From positions 1 through 64,000 of the forward strand of contig NZ_FOCX01000011.1 of the NCBI RefSeq assembly GCF_900110215.1: DNA of 64,000 nucleotides, read 5' to 3'. Numbering within the stretch: the stretch's first letter is position 1; every line of letters starts with the position of its first letter. This DNA comes from Halorientalis persicus (GTDB lineage: Archaea > Halobacteriota > Halobacteria > Halobacteriales > Haloarculaceae). The position numbers and the translations under genes are program-made. Under the pieces are notes generated by a model. The model was not told where the DNA came from. It searched no databases and saw only the letters and a program-made list of their open reading frames with translations. Shown in pieces: positions 35,053 through 43,875 of this stretch.

Positions 35053-35917
35053 AGCGCTCGTCCATCACGTCGCTGGCGATGTGCCGGCCGCGGGCTTTCA
35101 GCCGCACCTCTTTGCGAACCCTGACTTCCTCCAGGATCTCGAGTTCGATCAGTCGGTCGTACACCTCTTCGACCTTTTCGACGTCCATGCCGACGAAGTT
35201 GGGGATCTCGAAGGGCGAAACGCCCGAGTACAGTGCCATCAACACCTCGTGTTCCCGCTCGCTGAGGTCGGCGTTGACCTCCGCGCGCTGTTCGCCCTCA
35301 CGGAGCAGGCTCCGGAGGAAGACGGTGTGTCGCCGCGTCCCGGAGATGTGGGTCTGGACGCTCGTCCCGTCGTCTTCGGTGTGTTCGACCTCCAGTACGA
35401 GACGTTCGTCGTCCATGACTGTCCGATTCCCTTCGTCGACGCCGCCGATGTCGTCGAGGGGAATCTCGACGAACTGGCCGTCGGAGATGGCCAGTTCGAC
35501 GCGTTCGTCGCCGATCTTGAGCCGCCCTTTCTTCCACTCTGTGTCCTGAACGACGCCGCCTTCGACGGCGGGATGTTTCGCGAGAATGACCTGCTGGTTG
35601 AGCAGGGCTCCGTAGAGTTTGTTCTTGAACGCCTCGGTGTCGTTGGGGGCCACCAGCGTCACGTCCTTGCCGACCTGCAGGGAGATGTAGCCCGACACCC
35701 GGGCGATGGCCTGGTTCACGTCGATCCGACCCTTGAGGCCGTCGACCTCCGAGAGCGGGATGGTCCGCTTGCCGTCGTTGCTGACGAGGACGATCCGCTT
35801 GTTCGAGAGGATGATGCGGCCGCTCTCCCACTCGATGTCGTTGAGCTTTCGCCCGTCCTTGACGACCCGGGCGAATTTCCCTTGGTCGTCGGCGAGCTTC
35901 TGTTCACCCTCGCTCAT
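35051..35917 (-). CDS. cheF: CheF, archaeal taxis-archaellum adaptor (second copy)
   Basis: A 288-aa paralogue of the facing cheF, with the same three-part plan. RIILSNKRIVLVSNDGKRTI matches RVLLSQKRLVLAADAGKTTI of the first copy, and the C-terminal winged-helix-like part is SEREHEVLMALYSGVSPFEI to LKARGRHIASD. Halobacterium also has two CheF proteins in its che locus, with distinct partner preferences. It starts 77 bp downstream of the HEAT-repeat gene on the same strand, so it is probably the last gene of the cheB-cheA-cheR-HEAT operon. Confidence 0.9.
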   Translation of the reverse strand: MSEGEQKLADDQGKFARVVKDGRKLNDIEWESGRIILSNKRIVLVSNDGKRTIPLSEVDGLKGRIDVNQAIARVSGYISLQVGKDVTLVAPNDTEAFKNKLYGALLNQQVILAKHPAVEGGVVQDTEWKKGRLKIGDERVELAISDGQFVEIPLDDIGGVDEGNRTVMDDERLVLEVEHTEDDGTSVQTHISGTRRHTVFLRSLLREGEQRAEVNADLSEREHEVLMALYSGVSPFEIPNFVGMDVEKVEEVYDRLIELEILEEVRVRKEVRLKARGRHIASDVMDER

Positions 35918-35993
35918 GGACAGTTCTGTCTCTCCGGAACTTCACTCCGTGATCGTATTAACCTTCCTGCCGTACGAACAGCCGATACGCGGG

Positions 35994-37241
35994 TCACTGG
36001 ACGCCCCTCCCGCCCAGCTTCGAGATGGCCGAGAAGGCCTTCTTCCTGAGCTGTTCGCTCTCTGTCTGGTCGATGAGGTCGTCGAGGCGCTTGCGCGTGC
36101 GCTCGCCGCCGACCTTCCCGAGCGTGAACACCGCCTGTGCGCGGACGTTCTCGTCGTAGCCCGTGTCGTCGACGATCTCGAGCAGGCGGCTCTCGACCTG
36201 GGGCCCGCCGATCTCGGCCAGGCTCGTGGACGCGAACTGGGCGGTCATCTGGTCTTCGTCCTCTAAGGTCTCGACCAGTGCCTCGACGATCCGACCGTAG
36301 CCACGGCTGTCCTGATCGGCGACCCGGCCGAGGAGCCAGGCGGTGTTGCGCCGCTGGCGGTCCTGGGTACTCTCTTCGAGGATGTCGATCATCGGCACGA
36401 GGACGCTCTGGTCGTCGGTCCGGTTGAGCTGTTCGACGACGGTCTCGCGGATCTCGTGGCTCTGGTCGGTCGGCACGTTCGAGAGGAGTTCGATGATCGA
36501 GTACACCGCCGTCCGGCGGACCGAGGCGTCGTCGTCGCTCAGGGCCCCGACCAGTCCCTCGACCGGGCGGGAGTTGCCGAAGTTACCCATCGCACCGACG
36601 GCGATCCGCCGGATCGGTGCGCGCTCGTCGTCGAACATCTCGAGCAGTGCGGTCAGGGCCTGTCGGTTGCCGATCGTCCCCAGGGCCTCGGCGGCCTCCC
36701 GGCGCACCTCGGCTTTCGGGTCAGAGAGGCGCTCGATCAGGGCGTCGGTCGCCCGGGCGTCTTCGAGGCGACCGCAGGCGCGGGCGACCCGGGCACGGAC
36801 GCGAGGGTCCGAATCGTCGAGCGATTCCAGTAGCTTGGGCAACACGTCGGTCTTCCCGAGTTCGCCCAGCGCGTTGGCGGCGGCCATCCGGAGTTCGGGC
36901 ACGTCGGCCGTGAGCGCCTGCGCGAAGGCCTTGGCTTTCGCCCAGTCGGCCTGCTGCTCCTCACCGAGGTCGAGCCCGGCCATCTCCGCGATCAACTCCT
37001 CCATCGCGTCGGTGCCCAGCTGGTTCAGCGCGTCGATCGCCGCCGCGGTCACGCGGTCGTCGTCGGCCGACTGGGCCAGATCCACGAGCGGCGTCACCAC
37101 GTCGTGGCCCGCCAGCGTCTCCTCGTCGAAGTCACCGAGGATCCCGGCGGCACGGGCCTTCACTTCCGGGTTGTCGGTGGTCCGGATGACGGACTTCAGT
37201 TCCTCGACCTCGCCTTCGCGTTCCAGCTGGTAGAGTGACAT
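35994..37241 (-). CDS. HEAT-repeat taxis adaptor protein (HEAT_PBS type)
   Basis: A 415-aa solenoid of about twelve helical repeats of roughly 31 residues. Recurring signatures are LGELGKTDVLPKLLESLDDS, EALGTIGNRQALTALLEMFDD and AMGNFGNSRPVEGLVGALSD. A protein of this architecture sits at the same place in the Halobacterium salinarum che locus, where it interacts with CheF and CheY and is needed for switching. The first base of its ATG is the last base of the cheR stop, so translation is coupled. No enzyme residues are expected; it is a scaffold. Confidence 0.88.
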   Translation of the reverse strand: MSLYQLEREGEVEELKSVIRTTDNPEVKARAAGILGDFDEETLAGHDVVTPLVDLAQSADDDRVTAAAIDALNQLGTDAMEELIAEMAGLDLGEEQQADWAKAKAFAQALTADVPELRMAAANALGELGKTDVLPKLLESLDDSDPRVRARVARACGRLEDARATDALIERLSDPKAEVRREAAEALGTIGNRQALTALLEMFDDERAPIRRIAVGAMGNFGNSRPVEGLVGALSDDDASVRRTAVYSIIELLSNVPTDQSHEIRETVVEQLNRTDDQSVLVPMIDILEESTQDRQRRNTAWLLGRVADQDSRGYGRIVEALVETLEDEDQMTAQFASTSLAEIGGPQVESRLLEIVDDTGYDENVRAQAVFTLGKVGGERTRKRLDDLIDQTESEQLRKKAFSAISKLGGRGVQ

Positions 37242-38059
37242 TATGCCTTACGGTAGATGCGGTGGCGTTTGTCGAACGGTTCGAAGGTGTCCCGACACTC
37301 GTGGGGCAGGGTCTCGGTCATCCCGATGACGAGGTAGCCGTCGCCCCGGAGCGACCCCTCGATAGTCTCGAAGATGGGCACCTTGTATTCGGAGTCGATG
37401 TAGATGAGCAGGTTCCGACAGAGCACCAGATCGAAGTCGCGCTTGGGGTCGCCCCGGATGAGGTCGTGGTTCTCGAACTCGACGAGGTCTTTCACCCGGT
37501 CTTTCACCTCGAACCGGTCGCCCTCTTGCTCGACGTAGCTCGTCGAGTCCTCCAGGGGGGCCAGTTCCTCGCCGATATCGGTCGTCTGGGACGTCTCGTA
37601 GACACCCTGGCGGGCTACGTTCAGGGAGTCGTCACTGATGTCGGTGCCCAGAATCGAGAGGCGGCGCGCGTTGATCTCCGGGTCGTCGAGCGCGAGCATC
37701 GCCAGCGAGTACGGTTCGCGGCCGTCGGCACACGGGGCGCTCCAGGCCCGGACCGACCGGCGCTCGTCGGTCAAGCGGCGGAGGACGTCCCGGATGCCAC
37801 TCCAGGCTTCGGGGTTGCGGAAGAAGCCGGTGACGTTGATCGACAGCGAGTCGAGCAGGCGCTCCTGTTCCCCGTCCGTCGTGGTCAACTGGTCGCGGTA
37901 CTCACCGTAGCTGTCGGCCCCGGTCCGGCGCATCCGGGCGGTGATCCGCCGATCGAGGTAGGCGTCGTTGTAGAAGCCGGTCTCGAACCCGACCTCGCGC
38001 TGGATGTACCCGAGCAGGTCGTCGAACGCCTCGCGGGACTCCTGTCTGCTGTCGGTCAT
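37241..38059 (-). CDS. cheR: CheR, protein-glutamate O-methyltransferase
   Basis: A 272-aa methyltransferase that transfers methyl groups from S-adenosylmethionine to glutamates of transducers, setting adaptation together with CheB. The N-terminal helical domain ends in LSINVTGFFRNPEAW (family NVTxFFR). The SAM fold shows WSAPCADGREPYSLAML (the usual G-E-E-P motif has R-E-P), LGTDISDDSLNVARQGVY and VLCRNLLIYID. Its ATG follows the cheA TGA without a gap on the minus strand (cheA stop at 38060-38062), and its stop overlaps the next ATG. Confidence 0.93.
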   Translation of the reverse strand: MTDSRQESREAFDDLLGYIQREVGFETGFYNDAYLDRRITARMRRTGADSYGEYRDQLTTTDGEQERLLDSLSINVTGFFRNPEAWSGIRDVLRRLTDERRSVRAWSAPCADGREPYSLAMLALDDPEINARRLSILGTDISDDSLNVARQGVYETSQTTDIGEELAPLEDSTSYVEQEGDRFEVKDRVKDLVEFENHDLIRGDPKRDFDLVLCRNLLIYIDSEYKVPIFETIEGSLRGDGYLVIGMTETLPHECRDTFEPFDKRHRIYRKA

Positions 38060-40078
38060 TCAGAGGGTCACCACGTCGAGGATGTGGACGATGTTGCCGT
38101 CGCCAAGCACCGCCGTCCCCGAGAGGCCGGGCGTCCCGCTGAGGATCCCCTCCAGGGGTTTGACGACGACTTCCTCCTGCTGGGTGACCGCGTCACACTT
38201 CAGCGCGACCTGACGTTCGGATTCGCGAATCCGGACGAGCATCCCGTCACCGTTGGTCTTGGCGTCGGGCACGTCGAACGCATCGGCGATGTCGACGATG
38301 GGGTAGATGTCGTCGTTGTGTTCGACGACCTCCTCGCCGTTGACGACCTTGGTCCCGTTCATCTGGCTGATCTCGTCGATGTTCTTGATCGGGACGCCGT
38401 ACTGCTCGTCGCCGACCTGTACGAACAGGACCTTGACGATGGCCATCGTCACGGGCAGGCGAAGCGAGACAGTGGTCCCCTCGCCGGGCTCGGAGTCGAC
38501 CGACACGGAGCCGTCCAGTTGCGTGACGGTGTCGTGGACTACGTCCATCCCGACGCCGCGGCCGCTGGTGTCGGTGACCTCCTCCTTCGTCGAGAGGCCG
38601 GGGTGGAAGGCCAGGTCGTAGATCTCGCCCTCCTCCATCCGGTCGAGTTCTTCCTCGGTCCGGACCTCGTTCTCGATTGCCTCTCTGCGGATCTCGTTGA
38701 CGTCGAGTCCGGCACCGTCGTCTTCGACCTCGATGATGACGTGGTCGCGTTCGCGCGTGGCGCGCAACTCGACGGTCCCCTCGCGGGGTTTCCCCTTCCG
38801 TTCGCGCTCTTCGGGGGGTTCGATCCCGTGGTCGACCGAGTTCCGGAGGATATGCATCAGCGGATCCGAGATTTCGGTGAGGATCGTCCGGTCGAGTTCG
38901 ATGTCCTCGCCCTCGATCTGGAAGTTCACCTCCTTGTCGAGTTCCCGCGCCAGGTCCCGGACGAGTCGCGGGAACTTGCCCACGACTTTCTTCAGCGGGA
39001 TCAGGCGCATATCCATCACCGTGTTCTGGAGGTTGGCGCTGATCTTGTCCAGTTCGTTCAGGTTCTCGCTGGCGGCGTCCATGTCGCCGTCGGCGACGGC
39101 CCGGCGGAGCTTGATCCGGCTGGTCACGAGCTGTTCGACCTGCCCGTGGAGTTCGTCGAGCCGGTCCACGTCCACGCGGACGGACTTGATCTCGTCGACC
39201 GAGGAGTCCGTCGACGCCGCCGTCTCACCGCTGTCGTCGCCGTCGTCGCCGTCGTCGCCGAACGCCTCGACCCGCTCGACGGCGAAGGCGTCGATCTTGG
39301 AGACGCTGTTGAGACTGCCGCGCAACACGTCGGTGTCGGGAGCGTCGACCAGCAGGTCGAACCCGCCCTCGTACTCGCCGTCCTCGATCTCTGCGCGGGC
39401 GGGCTCGGCGGCCAGCAACTCGAAGGTGTCCGCGACGGCCTCGACGGCGAGCATCCCGTCGACGCCGAGCATATTGCTGTCGCCGATCTCGACGCGGACG
39501 TGATAGGCTTCGTCGGCGTCGACGCTTGCGTCCGCAAACACCGACGTGTCGACCGTCACGTCCGAGCCGCCGCCGTCAGCGTCGCCGTCGGCTGTATCGT
39601 CCGCATCGCCGCCCTCGCTCTCGGCGGTGTCGTCGCTGTCCGCCTCGACATCGTCGGACTCGTCGTCGGTCGTGTCACTCCCGCCGCCGGCCGCTTCGGG
39701 ACCGTCTTCGAGGACGCCCCGGATCTCGGCGACCATCTCGTCGGTGTCGGTCGTGGACTCGCCCTCGGCTTCGATCTCGCCGACGATGACCTCGATCTGG
39801 TCGACACCCGCGAAGATCATGTCCATCACTTCGGGGGTGACTTCCATGTTGCCCTCGCGCATCTCGTCCAGCAGATCCTCGATGGCGTGGGCGAGATCAC
39901 TCGCGTCCTCGAAGCCCATCGCGCCGAAGTTGCCCTTCAGCGTGTGGGCCGTCCGGAAGATCGACTCCATCGCTTGCTCGTCTTCCGGATCGGACTCCAG
40001 GGCGAGCAGGGAGTTGTTCAGTTCGGTTATCGCTTCCTCGCTTTCGCGGATGAACGCGTCGAGATACTGGTCGTCTAT
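38060..40078 (-). CDS. cheA: CheA chemotaxis histidine kinase, apparent ATA start
   Basis: CheA phosphorylates itself from ATP and passes phosphate to CheY and CheB. Read from an ATA codon at 40078 the protein has 672 aa. It begins (M)DDQYLDAFIRESEEAITEL, the normal start of a haloarchaeal phosphotransfer domain, with H45 in TAHTLKG as the phosphorylation site. A long acidic linker, a P2-like domain (about 195-270), the dimerisation helices, the ATPase domain (HILRNSVDHGIE, DDGAGLD, GRGVGMD) and a CheW-like domain follow. The first ATG in frame is at 39970, inside the Hpt domain. No ATG, GTG or TTG lies between the cheB stop, which is in the same frame, and that ATG. Confidence 0.88.
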   Translation of the reverse strand: MDDQYLDAFIRESEEAITELNNSLLALESDPEDEQAMESIFRTAHTLKGNFGAMGFEDASDLAHAIEDLLDEMREGNMEVTPEVMDMIFAGVDQIEVIVGEIEAEGESTTDTDEMVAEIRGVLEDGPEAAGGGSDTTDDESDDVEADSDDTAESEGGDADDTADGDADGGGSDVTVDTSVFADASVDADEAYHVRVEIGDSNMLGVDGMLAVEAVADTFELLAAEPARAEIEDGEYEGGFDLLVDAPDTDVLRGSLNSVSKIDAFAVERVEAFGDDGDDGDDSGETAASTDSSVDEIKSVRVDVDRLDELHGQVEQLVTSRIKLRRAVADGDMDAASENLNELDKISANLQNTVMDMRLIPLKKVVGKFPRLVRDLARELDKEVNFQIEGEDIELDRTILTEISDPLMHILRNSVDHGIEPPEERERKGKPREGTVELRATRERDHVIIEVEDDGAGLDVNEIRREAIENEVRTEEELDRMEEGEIYDLAFHPGLSTKEEVTDTSGRGVGMDVVHDTVTQLDGSVSVDSEPGEGTTVSLRLPVTMAIVKVLFVQVGDEQYGVPIKNIDEISQMNGTKVVNGEEVVEHNDDIYPIVDIADAFDVPDAKTNGDGMLVRIRESERQVALKCDAVTQQEEVVVKPLEGILSGTPGLSGTAVLGDGNIVHILDVVTL

Positions 40079-40081
40079 AGT

Positions 40082-41209
40082 TTAGGCCTCCGTAAGCGCG
40101 TCGAGTACGGCGTCGGTGATCGACTCCAGTGCGAGCTCGTCGTCGACGACGCCAGTCTCGACGGCTCGTTTCGGCATCCCGTATACTGCCGAACTCGCCT
40201 CGTTCTGGGCGATCACGTGGCCCCCCGCCCGCGCGACGGCGCGGACACCGTCGGCACCGTCGGTCCCCATCCCGGTCAGGATGACCGCGACCATCGGGTC
40301 CGTGATGCAGTCGGCGGCGGTCCGCATCGTCACGTCGACGGCCGGACGAACGCTGTTTTCCGGTGGTGCCTCCGTGAGCGCCACGCGGAGTCGCCCGCGT
40401 GCGTAGTTGGTAACTTCCATGTGTTTGCCGCCGGCGGCGACCAGCGCCTCGCCGCTGCCGATGCGTGCGCCGTCGGTCGCCTCGGCCACGTCGTAGTCGC
40501 TCCGGCTGTCGAGACGCTCGGCGAACCGACCCGTGAACCCGTCCGGCATATGCTGGACGATCAGCACACGCAGGCCCGCTTCCAGGGGCAGTTCGGCCAT
40601 GATCCGTTCGACGACCGTCGGGCCACCCGTCGACGATCCGAGCAACAGCGTCGGGTTGTCGACGTACGCCGCCGGTTCCGTGACGCTCCCGGCGTCGGCC
40701 CTGTCGGCGTCCGCCGTCGTCCCGGCCGTCGCCGTCTCGGCGGCCTCGACGGCCTCGGTGTAGGCCTCCTGTGGCGTGGTCGCGTCGGTGCCCGGACCGA
40801 CGCGCACGTCGACTTCGGCCACTGACTGGACCATCTCGACCAGCTGGTCTTCCAGCCGGGACATCTCCATCGAGACCTCTCCGCCGGGCTTGGTGAAGAA
40901 ATCGACCGCGCCCTTCTCCAGGGCCTCGAAGGTCACATCGTCGTTCTCGTCGGTGTGGGCCGACAGCATGAGAACGGGCGTCGGCGCGGTGGCCATGATC
41001 TCCTCCACGGCCTCGATGCCGTTCATCTCGGGCATCTCCACGTCCATCGTCACCACGTCGGGCTCGTGTTCGCGGACGGCACGGACCGCTTCGCGACCGT
41101 TGCGTGCCTCCGCGACGACCTCGACGCCGCTCTCCTCGAGCATATCGGAGATGACGCTGCGCATGAAGTGGGAATCGTCGGTGACGACGGCCCGGGTCGC
41201 CCGTGCCAT
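40082..41209 (-). CDS. cheB: CheB, protein-glutamate methylesterase/deamidase
   Basis: A 375-aa response regulator that demethylates or deamidates transducer residues. The receiver domain has TDDSHFMR with the acidic pocket and the phospho-acceptor Asp in VTMDVEMPEMNG. The linker is about 60 residues. The esterase triad is Ser in LLLGSSTGGP, His in VQHMPDGF and Asp in GMGTDGADG. It is the first gene of the minus-strand che operon, divergent from cheW over a 250-bp shared region. Its stop TAA is three bases before the apparent ATA start of cheA and in the same frame. Confidence 0.95.
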   Translation of the reverse strand: MARATRAVVTDDSHFMRSVISDMLEESGVEVVAEARNGREAVRAVREHEPDVVTMDVEMPEMNGIEAVEEIMATAPTPVLMLSAHTDENDDVTFEALEKGAVDFFTKPGGEVSMEMSRLEDQLVEMVQSVAEVDVRVGPGTDATTPQEAYTEAVEAAETATAGTTADADRADAGSVTEPAAYVDNPTLLLGSSTGGPTVVERIMAELPLEAGLRVLIVQHMPDGFTGRFAERLDSRSDYDVAEATDGARIGSGEALVAAGGKHMEVTNYARGRLRVALTEAPPENSVRPAVDVTMRTAADCITDPMVAVILTGMGTDGADGVRAVARAGGHVIAQNEASSAVYGMPKRAVETGVVDDELALESITDAVLDALTEA

Positions 41210-41459
41210 TCAGCTCCCTCCGTGGGAACCGGACGGCCGGTCGCGACGGGGGTGCGCGTCGCTGACGGTCGCCGTTGTGTGTGCGAGACGGTCCGTCCGC
41301 GTCGGGCGTTTCGGCATCCGTGAGTTCTGTCCCGGAGGTATCCGCGAGCACCCAATAAAGACACCGCCCCCGTAATCAAATGTGATAGCCCAGGGGCCAA
41401 TCTTAAGTCCGGATCCGCGTTCAGTTGGGAGTAGACCGACGGCGACGGTCGAATCTACT

Positions 41460-41918
41460 ATGTCACAGGCGACACCGACGGACACCGCCGAGGCGACGGG
41501 GCAGGTACTGGAGTTCGAACTCGGCCCGGAGACGTACTGCGTCGACATCGACTACGTGACCGAGATCGTCGACGTGGGCGAGTTGACCGGGCTCCCGAAC
41601 GCACCCGACTACGTGAAAGGTGTGATGGACCTGCGCGGGCGCACGACGGCCATCGTCGACCCGAAGACGATCTTCGACGTCAACGGGGCCGACGCCGACG
41701 CCCAGCGCATCATCGTGTTCGACCCCGAGATCATCGCCGACCGGAAGGCTGCCGGGTGGCTCGTCGACGAGGTCCACCAGGTCGTCAAGCTCGACCCCGA
41801 CACCATCGAGGAAGCGCCCGAGAGCGGTCGCGAGGCGGTTCGGGGCGTCATCAACCACGAGGACGACGACGAGGAGGGGTTCGTCATCTGGGTCGATCCA
41901 CAGGCCGTCCACAAGTAA
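41460..41918 (+). CDS. cheW: CheW, chemotaxis coupling protein
   Basis: A 152-aa CheW that links CheA to transducers. Two SH3-like barrels are recognisable from LEFELGPETYCVDIDYVTEI, PDYVKGVMDLRGRTTAIVDP (the conserved GVMxLRG stretch) and GWLVDEVHQVVKL. The ATG at 41460 excludes 26 upstream in-frame codons that do not look like protein. TTAAGT near 41403 may be its TATA box. It is the first gene of the plus-strand motility arm. Confidence 0.94.
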   Translation: MSQATPTDTAEATGQVLEFELGPETYCVDIDYVTEIVDVGELTGLPNAPDYVKGVMDLRGRTTAIVDPKTIFDVNGADADAQRIIVFDPEIIADRKAAGWLVDEVHQVVKLDPDTIEEAPESGREAVRGVINHEDDDEEGFVIWVDPQAVHK

Positions 41919-42017
41919 GCCGTCCTGTCACTGGACAGATACAGCCCCGAGCCCACGTCTGTCCGCCGTTGACGACCAGTTAGAGAACAAGGTTTTTCTG
42001 CCCCGACGGCGGACCCT

Positions 42018-42027
42018 TTTTTAATTC
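42018..42027 (+). promoter_or_regulatory. TATA box before the KaiC-like gene
   Basis: TTTTTTAATTCG lies about 33 bp before the ATG at 42055, in an otherwise GC-rich gap of 136 bp after cheW. This suggests that the KaiC-like gene has its own promoter rather than relying on cheW. Confidence 0.5.
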
Positions 42028-42054
42028 GCGGCGTGTACGCCTCTCCAAGAGAAC

Positions 42055-42780
42055 ATGATCGAGCTAACGAAGACGGGGATCGACGGACTCGACCAGATCC
42101 TCAACGGTGGGATCGTCAAGAACTCGACGACGCTGGTCAGCGGGAATCCGGGGGCCGGGAAGTCCATCCTGGGACTGCAGTACATCTACAACGGTGTGGA
42201 GATGTTCGACGAGAAGGGGATCTATCTCTCTTTCGAGGAAAACGAGGCGGACATCCGTGAGGCCGCCGAGTCAATCGGCTTCGAGAACTGGGCCGACCAC
42301 GTCGAGAACGGCGACATCAAGGTGTTCGACAAACAGGTCCTGCTCCGAGAGAACGATTTCACCTCCTCGCTGGACCTGCTGCTCGACGACATCCAGGACG
42401 AGGACTACCAGCGGATGGTACTGGACTCGCTGACGATGTTCCAGCTGTTCTTCGAGAACGAACAGGAGAAACGGACCTACCTGCTGAAGTTCACCGACAT
42501 CCTCCGGCAGAACGAACTGACGACGCTGATGACGAACGAACAGGGCGCGGTGTTCCCCGATACCGACATCGGGCTGGAGAACTACCTCACCGACGGGAAC
42601 ATCTACCTGATCCAGACGCCGACCGAGTCCGGCGTCAACCGCTACGTCTGGGTGGCGAAGATGCGCAAACAGAACATCGAGACCGACATCTTCCCGATGG
42701 AGATCGAACACGGCGGGATCACGATCCACCAGAACGCCAGCGCGTTCTCGATGATGAGTGAAGACGAATCCCCGATCTGA
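42055..42780 (+). CDS. KaiC/RAD55-family ATPase of the motility locus
   Basis: A 241-aa single-domain RecA-like ATPase, distinct from ArlH further on. It begins with the KaiC-type phrase TGIDGLDQILNGGI and has Walker A GNPGAGKS, Walker B-like RMVLDSLTMF, and the catalytic Glu pair in YLSFEENEAD. The C-terminus EIEHGGITIHQNASAF is KaiC-like. Such proteins act as ATP-dependent switches; the place between cheW and a regulator suggests a taxis or archaellum control role. No second KaiC domain or KaiA/KaiB is seen. Confidence 0.82.
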   Translation: MIELTKTGIDGLDQILNGGIVKNSTTLVSGNPGAGKSILGLQYIYNGVEMFDEKGIYLSFEENEADIREAAESIGFENWADHVENGDIKVFDKQVLLRENDFTSSLDLLLDDIQDEDYQRMVLDSLTMFQLFFENEQEKRTYLLKFTDILRQNELTTLMTNEQGAVFPDTDIGLENYLTDGNIYLIQTPTESGVNRYVWVAKMRKQNIETDIFPMEIEHGGITIHQNASAFSMMSEDESPI

Positions 42781-42906
42781 ACCGCTCTACCTCTCGTTAT
42801 TTGCTTCGATAACGGCTGTAATCGGCTCCTGTCCGGTTACGAAGATCTGAAATCCGCGGCCACACACCAGATCGCGGCCCGTTTCGAGTGGCTGTTCGAC
42901 CCGTCA

Positions 42907-42916
42907 ATTTTATACT
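42907..42916 (+). promoter_or_regulatory. TATA box of the winged-helix regulator
   Basis: TTTTATACTT lies about 30 bp before the ATG at 42943, in an AT-rich 160-bp gap. Spacing fits a leaderless or near-leaderless transcript. Confidence 0.5.
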
Positions 42917-42942
42917 TGGGTAAATTCATTATCTGATAATCA

Positions 42943-43278
42943 ATGCCACCTGCTGAGGTTCTACGAACGCTTGGAAACAAGTACAGCGCCGAGATTCTGG
43001 AGGCGACCGACGAGCCCCAGTCAGCACAGGGATTGAGCGAGGAACTCGACATTCCGATCGCCACCTGTTACCGCCGGATCGACGAGTTGACCGAGCACGA
43101 CCTGCTCGAACTCCACGACAACATCCTCTCGGACGACCGCCGGCGGATCAAGGTCTACCGGCGCAACGTCGACGAGATTACGGTGGACTTCTCGGGGGAA
43201 CTGTCCGTAGCCGTCGAGGAGCGGTCGGAAGTCACCAACAAACTCGACGAGGCGTGGCGGACGCTCTCGGAGAGCTAA
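42943..43278 (+). CDS. Winged-helix transcriptional regulator in the motility locus
   Basis: A 111-aa ArsR-like winged-helix protein. VLRTLGNKYSAEILEATDEP is helix 1-2, then AQGLSEELDIPIATCYRRIDELTEHDLLEL the recognition helix and wing, and a C-terminal amphipathic stretch that may dimerise. It has no metal-binding cysteine cluster. It lies upstream of the archaellin gene and next to a small membrane protein, a pair seen elsewhere in haloarchaea. It may control archaellin expression; that is inference from position. Confidence 0.78.
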   Translation: MPPAEVLRTLGNKYSAEILEATDEPQSAQGLSEELDIPIATCYRRIDELTEHDLLELHDNILSDDRRRIKVYRRNVDEITVDFSGELSVAVEERSEVTNKLDEAWRTLSES

Positions 43279-43426
43279 TTTCAGTACTTGATCCGCTGGG
43301 GGAAAAGAGGGGCGCTGCCGTCTTGCGATTTTCGCCCGTCTGTAACGAGTAGTTATCAGCAGAGATATTTTCAAGGGTGGATTTAAGGTGTGGGTCGGCC
43401 CTCTATTGTCGTAGGGACAGATTGTG

Positions 43427-43705
43427 ATGACAGTAGAAATCCTCTATGCCGCCTCCACCCTGGTCTTCGTCGTGGCTGGGTTGACGATGGTCGGCATGGC
43501 CATCCGCGCGTACGTACAAACGTCTCGACAGGCGATGTTGCACCTCTCGTTGGGCTTCTCGCTGGCCGTCGCCGGTGCCGCCGCGACGATGATCAGTGCG
43601 TTCATCAACGACTTCTCGGGGACCCGCTGGCTGTTGCTGGTCAACAGCGGGCTGACGACGTTCGGGTACCTGTTCGTGATGTACAGCCTCGTCACCTACG
43701 AGTGA
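43427..43705 (+). CDS. DUF7521-like small membrane protein
   Basis: A 92-aa protein with three hydrophobic helices (about 4-26, 38-60 and 67-88). It resembles small haloarchaeal membrane proteins (DUF7521) that are often encoded after a winged-helix gene, and the pair may form a membrane-signal regulator couple. The ATG at 43427 is preferred to the GTG just before it. Confidence 0.65.
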   Translation: MTVEILYAASTLVFVVAGLTMVGMAIRAYVQTSRQAMLHLSLGFSLAVAGAAATMISAFINDFSGTRWLLLVNSGLTTFGYLFVMYSLVTYE

Positions 43706-43875
43706 TCGCAGCTCCCGTCGCCCTCCCTGGCCGAACCACCCGACGGCGCGAGTATTATCATCGATAAAATCGCGATGCGGGTCCGATTATCATCTCCAAA
43801 CTCTCCAGATTGCCGTTTCAAATCTCTGTAATCGCCAGCTAATCGTCTGTTTTCACACTCGATAATTGGCAGGTC

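Noticed and set aside
38060-39970. cheA starting at the first ATG (39970)
   Set aside because: It would remove the first helix of the Hpt domain, whose coding sequence is intact upstream up to the ATA codon.
37235-40825. A 1196-codon open frame on the plus strand across cheR, cheA and cheB
   Set aside because: It lies antisense to three certain che genes; GC-rich haloarchaeal DNA leaves long open frames on the opposite strand. The translation has no known domain.
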